36,041 nt of DNA from Bacteroidota bacterium. GTDB taxonomy: Bacteria > Bacteroidota > Bacteroidia > Palsa-948. The notes below the pieces were generated by a model. It searched no databases. It saw only the letters and a list, made by a program, of their open reading frames with translations, and had not been told where the DNA came from. Shown piece after piece: positions 17,668-25,891 of the stretch (positions are counted from its first letter, which is position 1; every line of letters begins with the position of its first letter). The stretch is from the NCBI GenBank assembly GCA_023251675.1, contig JAHEYJ010000015.1:1-36041 (forward strand). The letters are read 5' to 3'. A program made the position numbers and the translations under genes.

Positions 17668-18708
17668 CTACGCGCTCTTGAACTGATTCAGGAACCGGAT
17701 ATCATTCTCGTAGAAAAAACGAATATCGTTGATCTGGTACTTGAGCATGGCGATGCGTTCAATGCCCATGCCGAACGCAAAACCATTATATTTCTTGCTG
17801 TCGATCTTACAATTTTCTAACACTTTCGGATTCACCATTCCGCAGCCGAGTATTTCCACCCAGCCGCTGCCTTTGCAGATCGAACATCCCTTGCTTCCGC
17901 AGATGAAACAGGTCACATCCACTTCCATGCTTGGCTCAGTGAACGGAAAATAAGAAGGGCGCAAACGTATGTCTGTCTTCTCACCGAACATTTCCCGGGC
18001 AAAATACAAAAGCGTTTGTTTTAGGTCAGCAAATGAAACATTCTCATCCACATACAATCCTTCTACCTGGTGAAAGAAACAATGTGCCCGCGCTGAAATA
18101 TTTTCCTTGCGGTAAACCCTTCCAGGGAAAATACTGCGGATGGGCGGCTTTGAATTTTCCATCACACGGATCTGCACAGAGGAAGTGTGGGTACGTAGAA
18201 CAACTCCTCCCCCTTCACCCCCTCCAGAGGGGGACATCTTTACAAAAAAAGTATCCTGCATATCTCTTGCCGGATGGTCTTCGGGCATATTGAGCGCGGA
18301 GAAATTATGCCAGTCGTCTTCCACTTCCCGGTCTTCCTTGACTGTGAAACCGATGCGGGAGAAGATTTCTACAATTTGATTTCGCACAATAGAGATCGGG
18401 TGGCGGGAGCCAAACGCAACCGGGTTAGCCGGTTTTGTCAGGTCGATATCCGCAGATACCGTTTCTTCTCCTCCTTCCAGTTTTTCCTTGTAATGATTAA
18501 ACTTGTCCTGAATCTTATTTTTCAGTTCGTTCAGATTTTTGCCCACCTCTTTCCGCTCTTCATTCGCTATGACCTTGAAATCATCGAACAACGCCGTGAG
18601 CTTCCCTTTCTTTGTCAAATACTTCAAACGGAATTCTTCCAAATGTTCTTTGGATTTGATTTCCATTTTTTCAATTTCTGAAAGGAGGTTGTCTATTTTA
18701 TCCTTCAT
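17668..18708 (-). CDS. pheS: Phenylalanine--tRNA ligase alpha subunit
   Basis: 346 aa; RTHTSSVQIR, EVDVTCFICGSKGCSICKGSGWVEILGCGMV, GFAFGMGIERIAML. Confidence 0.97.
   Translation of the reverse strand: MKDKIDNLLSEIEKMEIKSKEHLEEFRLKYLTKKGKLTALFDDFKVIANEERKEVGKNLNELKNKIQDKFNHYKEKLEGGEETVSADIDLTKPANPVAFGSRHPISIVRNQIVEIFSRIGFTVKEDREVEDDWHNFSALNMPEDHPARDMQDTFFVKMSPSGGGEGGGVVLRTHTSSVQIRVMENSKPPIRSIFPGRVYRKENISARAHCFFHQVEGLYVDENVSFADLKQTLLYFAREMFGEKTDIRLRPSYFPFTEPSMEVDVTCFICGSKGCSICKGSGWVEILGCGMVNPKVLENCKIDSKKYNGFAFGMGIERIAMLKYQINDIRFFYENDIRFLNQFKSA
18203..18236. repeat. In-frame palindromic element in pheS
   Basis: Minus strand GTCCCCCTCTGGAGGGGGTGAAGGGGGAGGAGTT; encodes MSPSGGGEGGGVV before RTHTSS. 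Confidence 0.8.
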
Positions 18709-18715
18709 CTGTATT

Positions 18716-19185
18716 GGCTGTTATTCCCCCTTTGAAGGGGGATTAAGGGGGATGTCTTTAGTTTTTAATTCCTGAATCTTATTTTCCAATGCCCAAATTA
18801 CAATATTTATTCTTTGCTTTACTTCTCGATCGCCAAATCGGATAAAATTAACTCCAAGTTTTTCTAATTTTTCCTGCCTCTTCTTGTCATATGCTTCGAC
18901 TTCATCAGAAAAATGACTGCTGCCGTCAACTTCTACCGCCAGAAATAATTCGTGGCAGTAAAAATCAACGATGTAATTATCTATCGGAACCTGGCGATGA
19001 AACTCCACGCCAAGAGATTTATTCTTTATCTGCTTCCATAACAACACTTCAGAAAGAATCCCCTGCTTACGAAGTTTTCTTGCAAGTCGCTTAAGTTTTG
19101 GATTGTATAGAAGGATTTTGTTCTTCATAAACATCCCCCGTCCGTCAGCTGACGGACACCCCCTTGAAAGGGGGAATTAACAGCC
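18716..19185. mobile_element. Candidate mobile unit: DUF559 gene between inverted palindromic element copies
   Basis: Left GGCTGTTATTCCCCCTTTGAAGGGGGATTAAGGGGGATGT (18716-18755); right, reverse complemented, GGCTGTTAATTCCCCCTTTCAAGGGGGTGTCCGTCAGCTGACGGACGGGGGATGT (19131-19185). Confidence 0.6.
18721..19134 (-). CDS. DUF559-family endonuclease-like protein
   Basis: 137 aa; LSEVLLWKQIKNKSLGVEFHRQVPIDNYIVDFYCHELFLAVEVDGSSHF (D...ExD nuclease-like pattern). C-terminus IPLNPPSKGE is repeat-encoded; the second ATG (19128) may be the true start. Confidence 0.85.
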   Translation of the reverse strand: MFMKNKILLYNPKLKRLARKLRKQGILSEVLLWKQIKNKSLGVEFHRQVPIDNYIVDFYCHELFLAVEVDGSSHFSDEVEAYDKKRQEKLEKLGVNFIRFGDREVKQRINIVIWALENKIQELKTKDIPLNPPSKGE

Positions 19186-19187
19186 GG

Positions 19188-20018
19188 TCATTTCACAACA
19201 GTAATCTTCATCATTATATTCTCCATCGGCCGGTCGGCTCCATCGCGGGGAGATAAAGCAATTTTATCCACCACGCCCATCCCTTCAATCACTTCTCCGA
19301 AAACCGTATAGCTGCCGTCCAGGTGCGGAGTTCCTCCGACTGTTGTATAGGCTTTCCGCTGTTCGGCAGAAAATTTATAGGGCGGAACGTTTGCCAGTTC
19401 TGACAAAGTAAGGCGGTCAATAATTTTTTTAATTGCAAATACACTGTCGGCAATACCTTGTTTCTGAAAATCAATGAATTTTTCAAAAAGGATTTTATTG
19501 TCTTTGTTACGGGCAACATTATTATAAGCCTTCATCGAGGTAATTCTTTTTTCAATCAGGTTAAGCAAGCTGTCGTTAAAAACTTTGCCTTGCGTAATAT
19601 AGAACTGGCATCCTGACGAAGCCTGTTCCGGATTTATTTCGTCACCGTCGCGCGCAGCAGCCAGCACGCCGCGTTTATGAAAAAGCCGGGGATTGAATTC
19701 CGCCGGAATGGTATAACCCACATCTCCCTCTCCCAGCGTTTTTCCTGCAGGTGCATTTTTAGAATCCGGATCGCCACCTTGTATCATGAAGGTATTGATC
19801 ACGCGGTGAAAAAGCAAAGAGTCATAAAAGTGTTTCTGCACCAGCTTCAGGAAATTATCGCGGTGAAGCGGAGTTTCATTATAAAGTTTTATTTTGATGT
19901 TCCCGTAAGAAGTCTCAATAAGTACGATTCGGGATGAATCCTGAGAAAGACAATGGGCAGTAGGCAGTAGGCAGCAGGCAAAAACCACAAGATAATAGGA
20001 TAAAAGGAATTTCTTCAT
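19188..20018 (-). CDS. Secreted cyclophilin-type peptidyl-prolyl isomerase
   Basis: 276 aa; signal peptide; LIETSYGNIKIKLYNETPLHRDNFLKL, FHRVINTFMIQGGDP. Confidence 0.92.
   Translation of the reverse strand: MKKFLLSYYLVVFACCLLPTAHCLSQDSSRIVLIETSYGNIKIKLYNETPLHRDNFLKLVQKHFYDSLLFHRVINTFMIQGGDPDSKNAPAGKTLGEGDVGYTIPAEFNPRLFHKRGVLAAARDGDEINPEQASSGCQFYITQGKVFNDSLLNLIEKRITSMKAYNNVARNKDNKILFEKFIDFQKQGIADSVFAIKKIIDRLTLSELANVPPYKFSAEQRKAYTTVGGTPHLDGSYTVFGEVIEGMGVVDKIALSPRDGADRPMENIMMKITVVK
19951..19980. repeat. Heptamer array GGCAGTA in PPIase signal-peptide region
   Basis: CAATGGGCAGTAGGCAGTAGGCAGCAGGCA; antisense encodes CCLLPTAHC. Confidence 0.85.
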
Positions 20019-20063
20019 AAAGCGAAACTACAAGGAATTTTTGAATCTTCAGCAGGTGAGATC

Positions 20064-21314
20064 CTACTGATATTTTTTCACGATCAGCGACGCATTATGT
20101 CCGCCAAAGCCGAAGGTATTGCTGAGGGCAGCGCGGACCACTCTTTTCTGCGCTTTGTTGAAAGTGAAATTCAATTTCGTATCGAATTCCGGATCATCAG
20201 TGAAATGATTAATGGTAGGCGGAACAATATCATTTTTCACAGCCAGGATGCAGGCCATCGCTTCAATTGCTCCGGCGGCTCCCAGCAGGTGGCCGGTCAT
20301 GGATTTGGTGGACGAAATATTTAATTTATACGCGCTGTCGCCGAAAACACCTTTGATGGCTTTTGACTCAGCAATATCTCCCAGCGGAGTGGAAGTTCCG
20401 TGAACGTTTATATAATCGATATCCTCCGGTTTCAAATTTGCATCGACCAGGGCATTTCGCATAACATTGAGCGCACCCAGTCCTTCCGGATGGGGAGCGG
20501 TAATATGATGCGCATCCGCAGTCATTCCCCCGCCAACTATTTCCGCATAAATTTTTGCTCCACGGGCTTTCGCATGTTCCAGTTCTTCAAGTATCAGGGC
20601 GCCGCTTCCTTCTCCCAAAACAAATCCATCACGGTCTTTATCAAAAGGGCGGGAAGCGGTTTCGGGTGAATCATTTCTTACAGACAGAGCGTGCATGGCA
20701 TTAAATCCTCCTACACCCGCTTCATTTACGGCTGCCTCGGATCCTCCGGCAATAAACACATCGGCTTTACCAAGGCGGATATAATTGAAGGCATCGATCA
20801 GCGCATTGGTAGAAGAAGCGCACGCAGAACAGGTAGTGAAATTCGGTCCGCGGAAATTAAAAATTATGGAAATATGGCCTGAACAGATATCAGCGATCAT
20901 CTTTGGAATAAAAAAGGGATTGAAGCGGGGTGTACCGTCGCCTTTGGCAAATCCGGAAACTTCCATTTGAAATGTTTCCAGTCCGCCAATGCCAGAACCC
21001 CAGATCACACCGCACCGGTCGTGATTGATCTTGTCTTTATCTAAACCCGAATCCGTATAGGCCTGCTGGGCAGCAACAATTCCGTAATGGGAAAAAGGAT
21101 CCAGCTTGCGGGCTTCTTTCCGGTCAAAATGATCTTCCGCCTTAAAGTTCTTTACTTCACAGGCAAACTGGGTTTTAAATTTTTCGGGATTGAACCGGGT
21201 AATGCGAGCGCTTCCGCTAACGCCATTGATCAACCCGTTCCAGTAATCATTTACATTATTACCGAGCGGGGTGATTGCGCCTAATCCCGTTACAACAACT
21301 CGTTTGAGCTCCAT
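20064..21314 (-). CDS. fabF: Beta-ketoacyl-ACP synthase II
   Basis: RVVVTGLGAITPLGN, CSACASSTNALIDA, NVHGTSTPLGD, SNTFGFGGHN; ATG at 21314 (MELKR). Confidence 0.97.
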   Translation of the reverse strand: MELKRVVVTGLGAITPLGNNVNDYWNGLINGVSGSARITRFNPEKFKTQFACEVKNFKAEDHFDRKEARKLDPFSHYGIVAAQQAYTDSGLDKDKINHDRCGVIWGSGIGGLETFQMEVSGFAKGDGTPRFNPFFIPKMIADICSGHISIIFNFRGPNFTTCSACASSTNALIDAFNYIRLGKADVFIAGGSEAAVNEAGVGGFNAMHALSVRNDSPETASRPFDKDRDGFVLGEGSGALILEELEHAKARGAKIYAEIVGGGMTADAHHITAPHPEGLGALNVMRNALVDANLKPEDIDYINVHGTSTPLGDIAESKAIKGVFGDSAYKLNISSTKSMTGHLLGAAGAIEAMACILAVKNDIVPPTINHFTDDPEFDTKLNFTFNKAQKRVVRAALSNTFGFGGHNASLIVKKYQ

Positions 21315-21325
21315 GGTACTATAAA

Positions 21326-21367
21326 TCAAAAGTCAAAAGCCAAAAGAGGTTCCTCTGACTTTTGACT
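21326..21367. repeat. Heptamer array with inverted arm (TCAAAAG / CTTTTGA)
   Basis: TCAAAAG TCAAAAG CCAAAAG AGGTTCCTCTGA CTTTTGA CTT in the acpP-fabF gap. Confidence 0.8.
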
Positions 21368-21392
21368 TTGAAATAATTCTTCAAAAAGAAAC

Positions 21393-21638
21393 TTATTTAA
21401 TGTTCTTTTTAATATACTCGATAGCCTCTCCAACCGTGCTGATTTTCTCAGCCTGTTCGTCAGGGATAGCTATGTTGAATTCTTTTTCAAACTCCATGAT
21501 AAGTTCAACGGTATCCAGAGAGTCGGCTCCTAAGTCGTTAGTGAAACTTGCCTGGGGAGTGATTTCTTTTTCATCCACTCCGAGTTTATCGGCAATGATG
21601 GCCTTAACTTTTGCGTCAATGTCTGCAACTTTTGTCAT
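21393..21638 (-). CDS. acpP: Acyl carrier protein
   Basis: 81 aa; [18 protein letters not shown] phosphopantetheine site. Confidence 0.98.
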   Translation of the reverse strand: MTKVADIDAKVKAIIADKLGVDEKEITPQASFTNDLGADSLDTVELIMEFEKEFNIAIPDEQAEKISTVGEAIEYIKKNIK

Positions 21639-21652
21639 TTTATAAGTTTTTG

Positions 21653-21671
21653 TCCGAAGGTCTCCTTCGGA
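21653..21671 (-). promoter_or_regulatory. acpP 5'-UTR hairpin
   Basis: TCCGAAGG-TCT-CCTTCGGA, perfect 8-bp stem between the predicted TSS and the ATG. Confidence 0.6.
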
Positions 21672-21678
21672 GAATTAG

Positions 21679-21711
21679 TTGGCAAAGATATAAGTTCCCT
21701 TATATCTGCAA
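21679..21711. promoter_or_regulatory. Overlapping divergent promoters with a 22-bp perfect dyad
   Basis: Dyad AGATATAAG-TTCC-CTTATATCT (21686-21707). Minus: TTG (21711-21709)-N18-TATCTTTG (21690-21683). Plus: TTG (21679-21681)-N19-TATATCTG (21701-21708). Confidence 0.65.
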
Positions 21712-21777
21712 AAAAAGATTTTTTGGCCTTTTATGGTTAATATGCCGAGGATATTAATTCGTACTTTAGAGAGTGTT

Positions 21778-22347
21778 ATGAAACGAATTGTTGTTTTTGC
21801 CTCTGGTGAAGGGACGAATGCCCAGCGCCTGATTGATTATTTCAAAGGGAAAGCCGTTGAGGTATCGCTTATTATTTCCAATAATCCGGATGCTACTGTT
21901 CTGAAGCGGGCTGAAAAAAGCGGTATTCCTTCGCTGATCATTAATAAGGAAGGGTTTTATAAAACAGACGATGTTTTGAAAAAACTGATCTCTGAAAAAC
22001 CGGACCTGCTGGTATGCGCTGGTTTTTTATGGAAGGTTCCGGATAATATTGTTCATGCCTTCCCTAATAAAGTCATAAACATACACCCCGCCCTGTTGCC
22101 TAAATTCGGCGGAAAGGGCATGTACGGTTCGTATGTACACCAAGCGGTTATTGAATCAGGAGAAAAAGAAAGCGGCATCACCATTCATTACCTGAATGAG
22201 AATTATGATGAAGGCAAAATCATCTTCCAGGCGAGATGCGAAGTGAAAAAAGAGGATACCCCTGAAACGCTGGCACAAAAAGTGCATGGGCTGGAGTACG
22301 AGCATTTTCCTAAAACAATAGAGCAATTATTAAATCCAAAAAAATGA
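21778..22347 (+). CDS. purN: Phosphoribosylglycinamide formyltransferase
   Basis: VVFASGEGTNAQRLID, NIHPALLPKFGGKGMYG; ATG at 21778 preferred. Confidence 0.94.
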   Translation: MKRIVVFASGEGTNAQRLIDYFKGKAVEVSLIISNNPDATVLKRAEKSGIPSLIINKEGFYKTDDVLKKLISEKPDLLVCAGFLWKVPDNIVHAFPNKVINIHPALLPKFGGKGMYGSYVHQAVIESGEKESGITIHYLNENYDEGKIIFQARCEVKKEDTPETLAQKVHGLEYEHFPKTIEQLLNPKK

Positions 22348-22751
22348 AAAAAATAGTATTGGTAATCGGTATTCAGTTATCGGTGATCGGCGGGATTGTT
22401 GCACAAGAAAAAACTGCCGATAAATCTTCGGTGGATAAGCAAAATATGACTGTTACCACACAGGATGCCTTTTATCCGAAAGGCGAACAGGCGCTTTATA
22501 CTTATGTAATGATGAATACAAAATATCCCGAGGAGTCAATAAAGAAATATGTGACAGGAAACGTATCGCTCAGCTTTGATGTGATGGCTGACAGCACCGT
22601 CTCCAACGTGAAAATAATCAGCGATGTGGGCTACGGAGTTGGCGAGGAAGTAAAAAAGCTTTTGGAAAAACTAAAATTCGCTCCGGCAATAATGATGGGC
22701 GTTAAAGTGAAATCAAACCTGATCATGGATTTTCCCGTTAAAGCGCATTAA
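22344..22751 (+). CDS. Secreted TonB C-terminal-domain-like protein
   Basis: 135 aa; signal peptide then YPEESIKKYVTGNVSLSFDVMADSTVSNVKII...LKFAPAIMMGVKV; no separate membrane anchor. Confidence 0.75.
   Translation: MKKIVLVIGIQLSVIGGIVAQEKTADKSSVDKQNMTVTTQDAFYPKGEQALYTYVMMNTKYPEESIKKYVTGNVSLSFDVMADSTVSNVKIISDVGYGVGEEVKKLLEKLKFAPAIMMGVKVKSNLIMDFPVKAH
22362..22389. repeat. Heptamer array encoding a signal peptide
   Basis: GTAATCG GTATTCA GTTATCG GTGATCG, encoding part of VIGIQLSVIGG. Confidence 0.75.
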
Positions 22752-22768
22752 AGGGGAAAAGCGCCTAA

Positions 22769-22801
22769 TTCAAAAGCAACAGCCGGCTGTCCTCTTTTGA
22801 A
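22769..22801. terminator. Hairpin between convergent genes (possible bidirectional terminator)
   Basis: TTCAAAAG-CA-ACAGCCGGCTGT-CCT-CTTTTGAA between the + CDS ending 22751 and the - CDS ending 22824. Confidence 0.55.
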
Positions 22802-22823
22802 TTTTGACTTGTAAACTTTTAAC

Positions 22824-23708
22824 TTAGTTTTTTAACGCTTCCGCTCCGCCGACAATCTCCAGGATTTCTTTGGTGATGGTCGCCTGGCGCGCTTTGTTGT
22901 AAGTGAGGCGAAGCTCTTTGAGCATTTCCTGCGCGTTATCGGTCGCTTTGTGCATGGCGGTCATGCGCGCCCCGTGCTCAGACGCATTTGAATCAAGAAG
23001 CGCTTTGTAAAGCTGAACTTTCAGCGCTTTAGGAATAAGGTCTTTTACTATCTCTTCTTTATCAGGTTCGTAGATATAATCGATCGATGTTTTCTTGACT
23101 GTTTTATCCTGCACCGGTTTTACCACCGGAAGGTATTGTTCGGCTGTTACAACCTGGGTAGCGGTATTTTTAAACTGGTTATAGAAAAGTTCCACCACAT
23201 CAAACTTTCCGGCTGCATACTCGGCCATAATGGTTTCGACAACCGCAGAAGTTTTATCGTAACTCATGCCGTCGAACAATTCGCTGTGATTGGCAAAGAT
23301 CCTGAAATTATTTTTCCGGAAGAAATCCGCTCCCTTCTTTCCAATAGCGAGAACCTGTATGTTGCCCGCCTTTTTCTGCTCAGCATATTTTTCAATGATC
23401 GTACGCATCGCCAGCCGGATTGGATTTGAGTTAAAGGCACCGCATAATCCGCGGTTGGACGTAACCATAACAAAAAGCACATTTTTAACAGGCCGTTCTT
23501 TTGCAAACTGGCCCCCTGCCGATGCTTCCAGTGAAGAAGTTACGTTGGCAAGAATTTCTTTCAGTTTGTTCGCATACGGCCGCATTTGCAGAATGGCATC
23601 CTGTGCCCTGCGAAGTTTGGCAGCACTTACCATTTTCATGGCACTGGTGATCTGCTGTGTAGAAATAGTGGAGGTTATTCTGGTGCGGACTTCTTTAAGG
23701 CTCGGCAT
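22824..23708 (-). CDS. atpG: ATP synthase F1 gamma subunit
   Basis: 294 aa; MPSLKEVRTRI...ITSAMKMVSAAKLRRAQ, SNRGLCGAFN, ITKEILEIVGGAEAL. Confidence 0.97.
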   Translation of the reverse strand: MPSLKEVRTRITSTISTQQITSAMKMVSAAKLRRAQDAILQMRPYANKLKEILANVTSSLEASAGGQFAKERPVKNVLFVMVTSNRGLCGAFNSNPIRLAMRTIIEKYAEQKKAGNIQVLAIGKKGADFFRKNNFRIFANHSELFDGMSYDKTSAVVETIMAEYAAGKFDVVELFYNQFKNTATQVVTAEQYLPVVKPVQDKTVKKTSIDYIYEPDKEEIVKDLIPKALKVQLYKALLDSNASEHGARMTAMHKATDNAQEMLKELRLTYNKARQATITKEILEIVGGAEALKN

Positions 23709-23776
23709 AATCTTATATATGATTTAAGATGCGAGCGAAGATAATATTTTCTCTGTTTCCACATCCGGTTTTTAGT

Positions 23777-23845
23777 TATTGGTCTTTAGTTTTAGTTGCG
23801 GGTTGCCGGTTATAGTTCCCAGCCCTGATAACTAAACCAATAAAC
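23777..23845. repeat. Inverted repeat, TTAGTT-rich
   Basis: TTATTGGTCTTTAGTT / AACTAAACCAATAA with GTTGCGG GTTGCCG GTTATAG heptamers between. Confidence 0.6.
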
Positions 23846-23985
23846 CATTAAAACCATAAACTAAACTATTCAGATACCGGGATAAAATGTATTTTAGCAC
23901 TAGGTAATAAATAGGCTGCTGTTCGCACCTGCGAGTCCGTCCATTGGCGGACTGCAACTGCGGCTGCAACTGCCAACTGAATTTT

Positions 23986-25779
23986 ATGGGTCCCCGGCTT
24001 CTTGAAGTAAAAAACCTTGTTACAGAATTCCGAACAGAAGACGAAACGGTGAAAGCCGTTAACGGCATCAGTTTTACGTTGCACAAAGGCGAGATCCTGG
24101 GCATCGTGGGAGAATCCGGTACCGGAAAATCGGTCACGGCGCTTTCCGTCATGCAACTGGTAAAAAGCCCTGGAAGAATAACCGAGGGCGATATGATGTA
24201 CAATAGTAAGAAATTCGGTACGGTCAATCTCCTGAAGCTGACCAATGAACAATTCCGCCATTACCGCGGAAATGAAATTGGAATGATCTTTCAGGAGCCG
24301 ATGACCTCGCTGAATCCGGTCTATACCTGCGGAGATCAGGTGGCGGAAGCCATTCTTCTTCATCTCAAGTGTACTGCAAAAGCAGCCAGGCAAAAAACCA
24401 TAGACCTGTTCAAAGAAGTTCAGCTCCCGCGCCCCGAAGTGATGTACAACACTTACCCGCACCAGCTTTCGGGAGGGCAGCGGCAGCGGGTAATGATCGC
24501 CATGGCTATTTCGTGCAATCCCAGTATTCTTATTGCCGATGAACCCACCACGGCACTTGACGTGACGGTCGAACATACGATCCTTGACCTTCTGAAAAAA
24601 CTTCAGAAAGAGAGAGGCATGTCCATCATGTTCATCACACACGACCTGGGTGTTATTGCCGAGTTGGCCGACCGGGTGATCGTAATGTATAAAGGAAGAA
24701 TTGTTGAAGAAGGAAGCGTTTGGAAGATCTTTGCCAATCCACAGCATCCTTACACCAAAGGATTGTTGGCTTGCCGTCCGCCGCTCAACAGGCGGTATCA
24801 TATGCTGCCCACCATTTCCGATTTCATGATCACTCGCGACGACGGAAGCATGACCCAGAGTCCGACCACCATTGAGCAGGTGACCAGCAAATTGCTTGTT
24901 TCGCCGCGCGAGCGTTTGGCGCGGCACAAAGAGATCTATGCCGGGGAACCGGTTTTGAAAATAAAAAATCTTCAAACCTATTTCCCGATCCGGAAAGGCA
25001 TCTTTGGCCGGTCGAAACAATTCGTGAAAGCAGTTGATGATGTTTCGTTTGAAGTTTATTCCGGAGAAACACTTGGCTTAGTGGGAGAATCCGGATGCGG
25101 AAAAACAACTCTGGGGCGAACCATTTTACGGCTGATCGAACCTACCGGCGGAGAAATAATTTATAAAGGGAATGACATCACCCGGCTCAGCAGGGGCGAA
25201 CTGCGGCCGTTACGCAAAAATCTGCAGATCATTTTCCAGGATCCGTATTCATCGCTTAATCCCCGCATCACTATCGGTGAATCCATTGTGGAGCCGATGC
25301 GCGTTCATCATTTACACGAACACGACAGCCTGAGAAAACACAAAGCGATGGAGCTTCTGAAAAAAGTAAACCTGGATGAAACGCATTTTTTCCGTTACCC
25401 GCACGAATTTTCAGGTGGCCAGCGGCAGCGCATCTGCATCGCCCGCGCCCTGGCGCTCAATCCTGAATTCATCATCTGCGACGAATCCGTTTCCGCATTG
25501 GATGTTTCCATTCAGGCACAGGTGTTAAACCTGCTGCGCCAGCTTCAAAAAGAATTTAAGTTCACTTATATTTTTATTTCGCACGATCTATCCGTAGTAA
25601 AATTCATGAGCGACCGCATGATCGTTATGCAGAGCGGAAAGATTGTGGAGATGGGAGAATCCGATTCCATTTACGCCAATCCCCAGACCGAATACACCCG
25701 GAAACTCATTAACGCTATTCCCAAAGGAGAGCTGGACGATATCAAAAAGAGGATGGTTGGCAGCGAACAGGATTCCTAA
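23986..25779 (+). CDS. Peptide/nickel-type ABC transporter, two fused ATPase domains
   Basis: Two Walker A ([16 protein letters not shown]) and two LSGGQRQR / FSGGQRQR signatures; DppD-DppF-like fusion. ATG at 23986 preferred over TTG at 23944. Confidence 0.93.
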   Translation: MGPRLLEVKNLVTEFRTEDETVKAVNGISFTLHKGEILGIVGESGTGKSVTALSVMQLVKSPGRITEGDMMYNSKKFGTVNLLKLTNEQFRHYRGNEIGMIFQEPMTSLNPVYTCGDQVAEAILLHLKCTAKAARQKTIDLFKEVQLPRPEVMYNTYPHQLSGGQRQRVMIAMAISCNPSILIADEPTTALDVTVEHTILDLLKKLQKERGMSIMFITHDLGVIAELADRVIVMYKGRIVEEGSVWKIFANPQHPYTKGLLACRPPLNRRYHMLPTISDFMITRDDGSMTQSPTTIEQVTSKLLVSPRERLARHKEIYAGEPVLKIKNLQTYFPIRKGIFGRSKQFVKAVDDVSFEVYSGETLGLVGESGCGKTTLGRTILRLIEPTGGEIIYKGNDITRLSRGELRPLRKNLQIIFQDPYSSLNPRITIGESIVEPMRVHHLHEHDSLRKHKAMELLKKVNLDETHFFRYPHEFSGGQRQRICIARALALNPEFIICDESVSALDVSIQAQVLNLLRQLQKEFKFTYIFISHDLSVVKFMSDRMIVMQSGKIVEMGESDSIYANPQTEYTRKLINAIPKGELDDIKKRMVGSEQDS

Positions 25780-25891
25780 ATAACAAAATTAAAAGACGGG
25801 TTCTGCGGTATGTATTTCTTTCCTGTTGTGAAGTACTTCTATTTTTTATCTTCGCATGCTTCTCTGCAATCATCTGCGAAAAAAATCTGCA

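Noticed and set aside
18721-19134. DUF559 protein as Vsr mismatch-repair endonuclease
   Set aside because: Only fold-level resemblance; no adjacent dcm-like methylase and size/motifs fit DUF559 better.
23866-25020. 384-aa minus-strand ORF
   Set aside because: Lies antisense over the clear ABC ATPase domain; composition and lack of motifs fit a shadow ORF.
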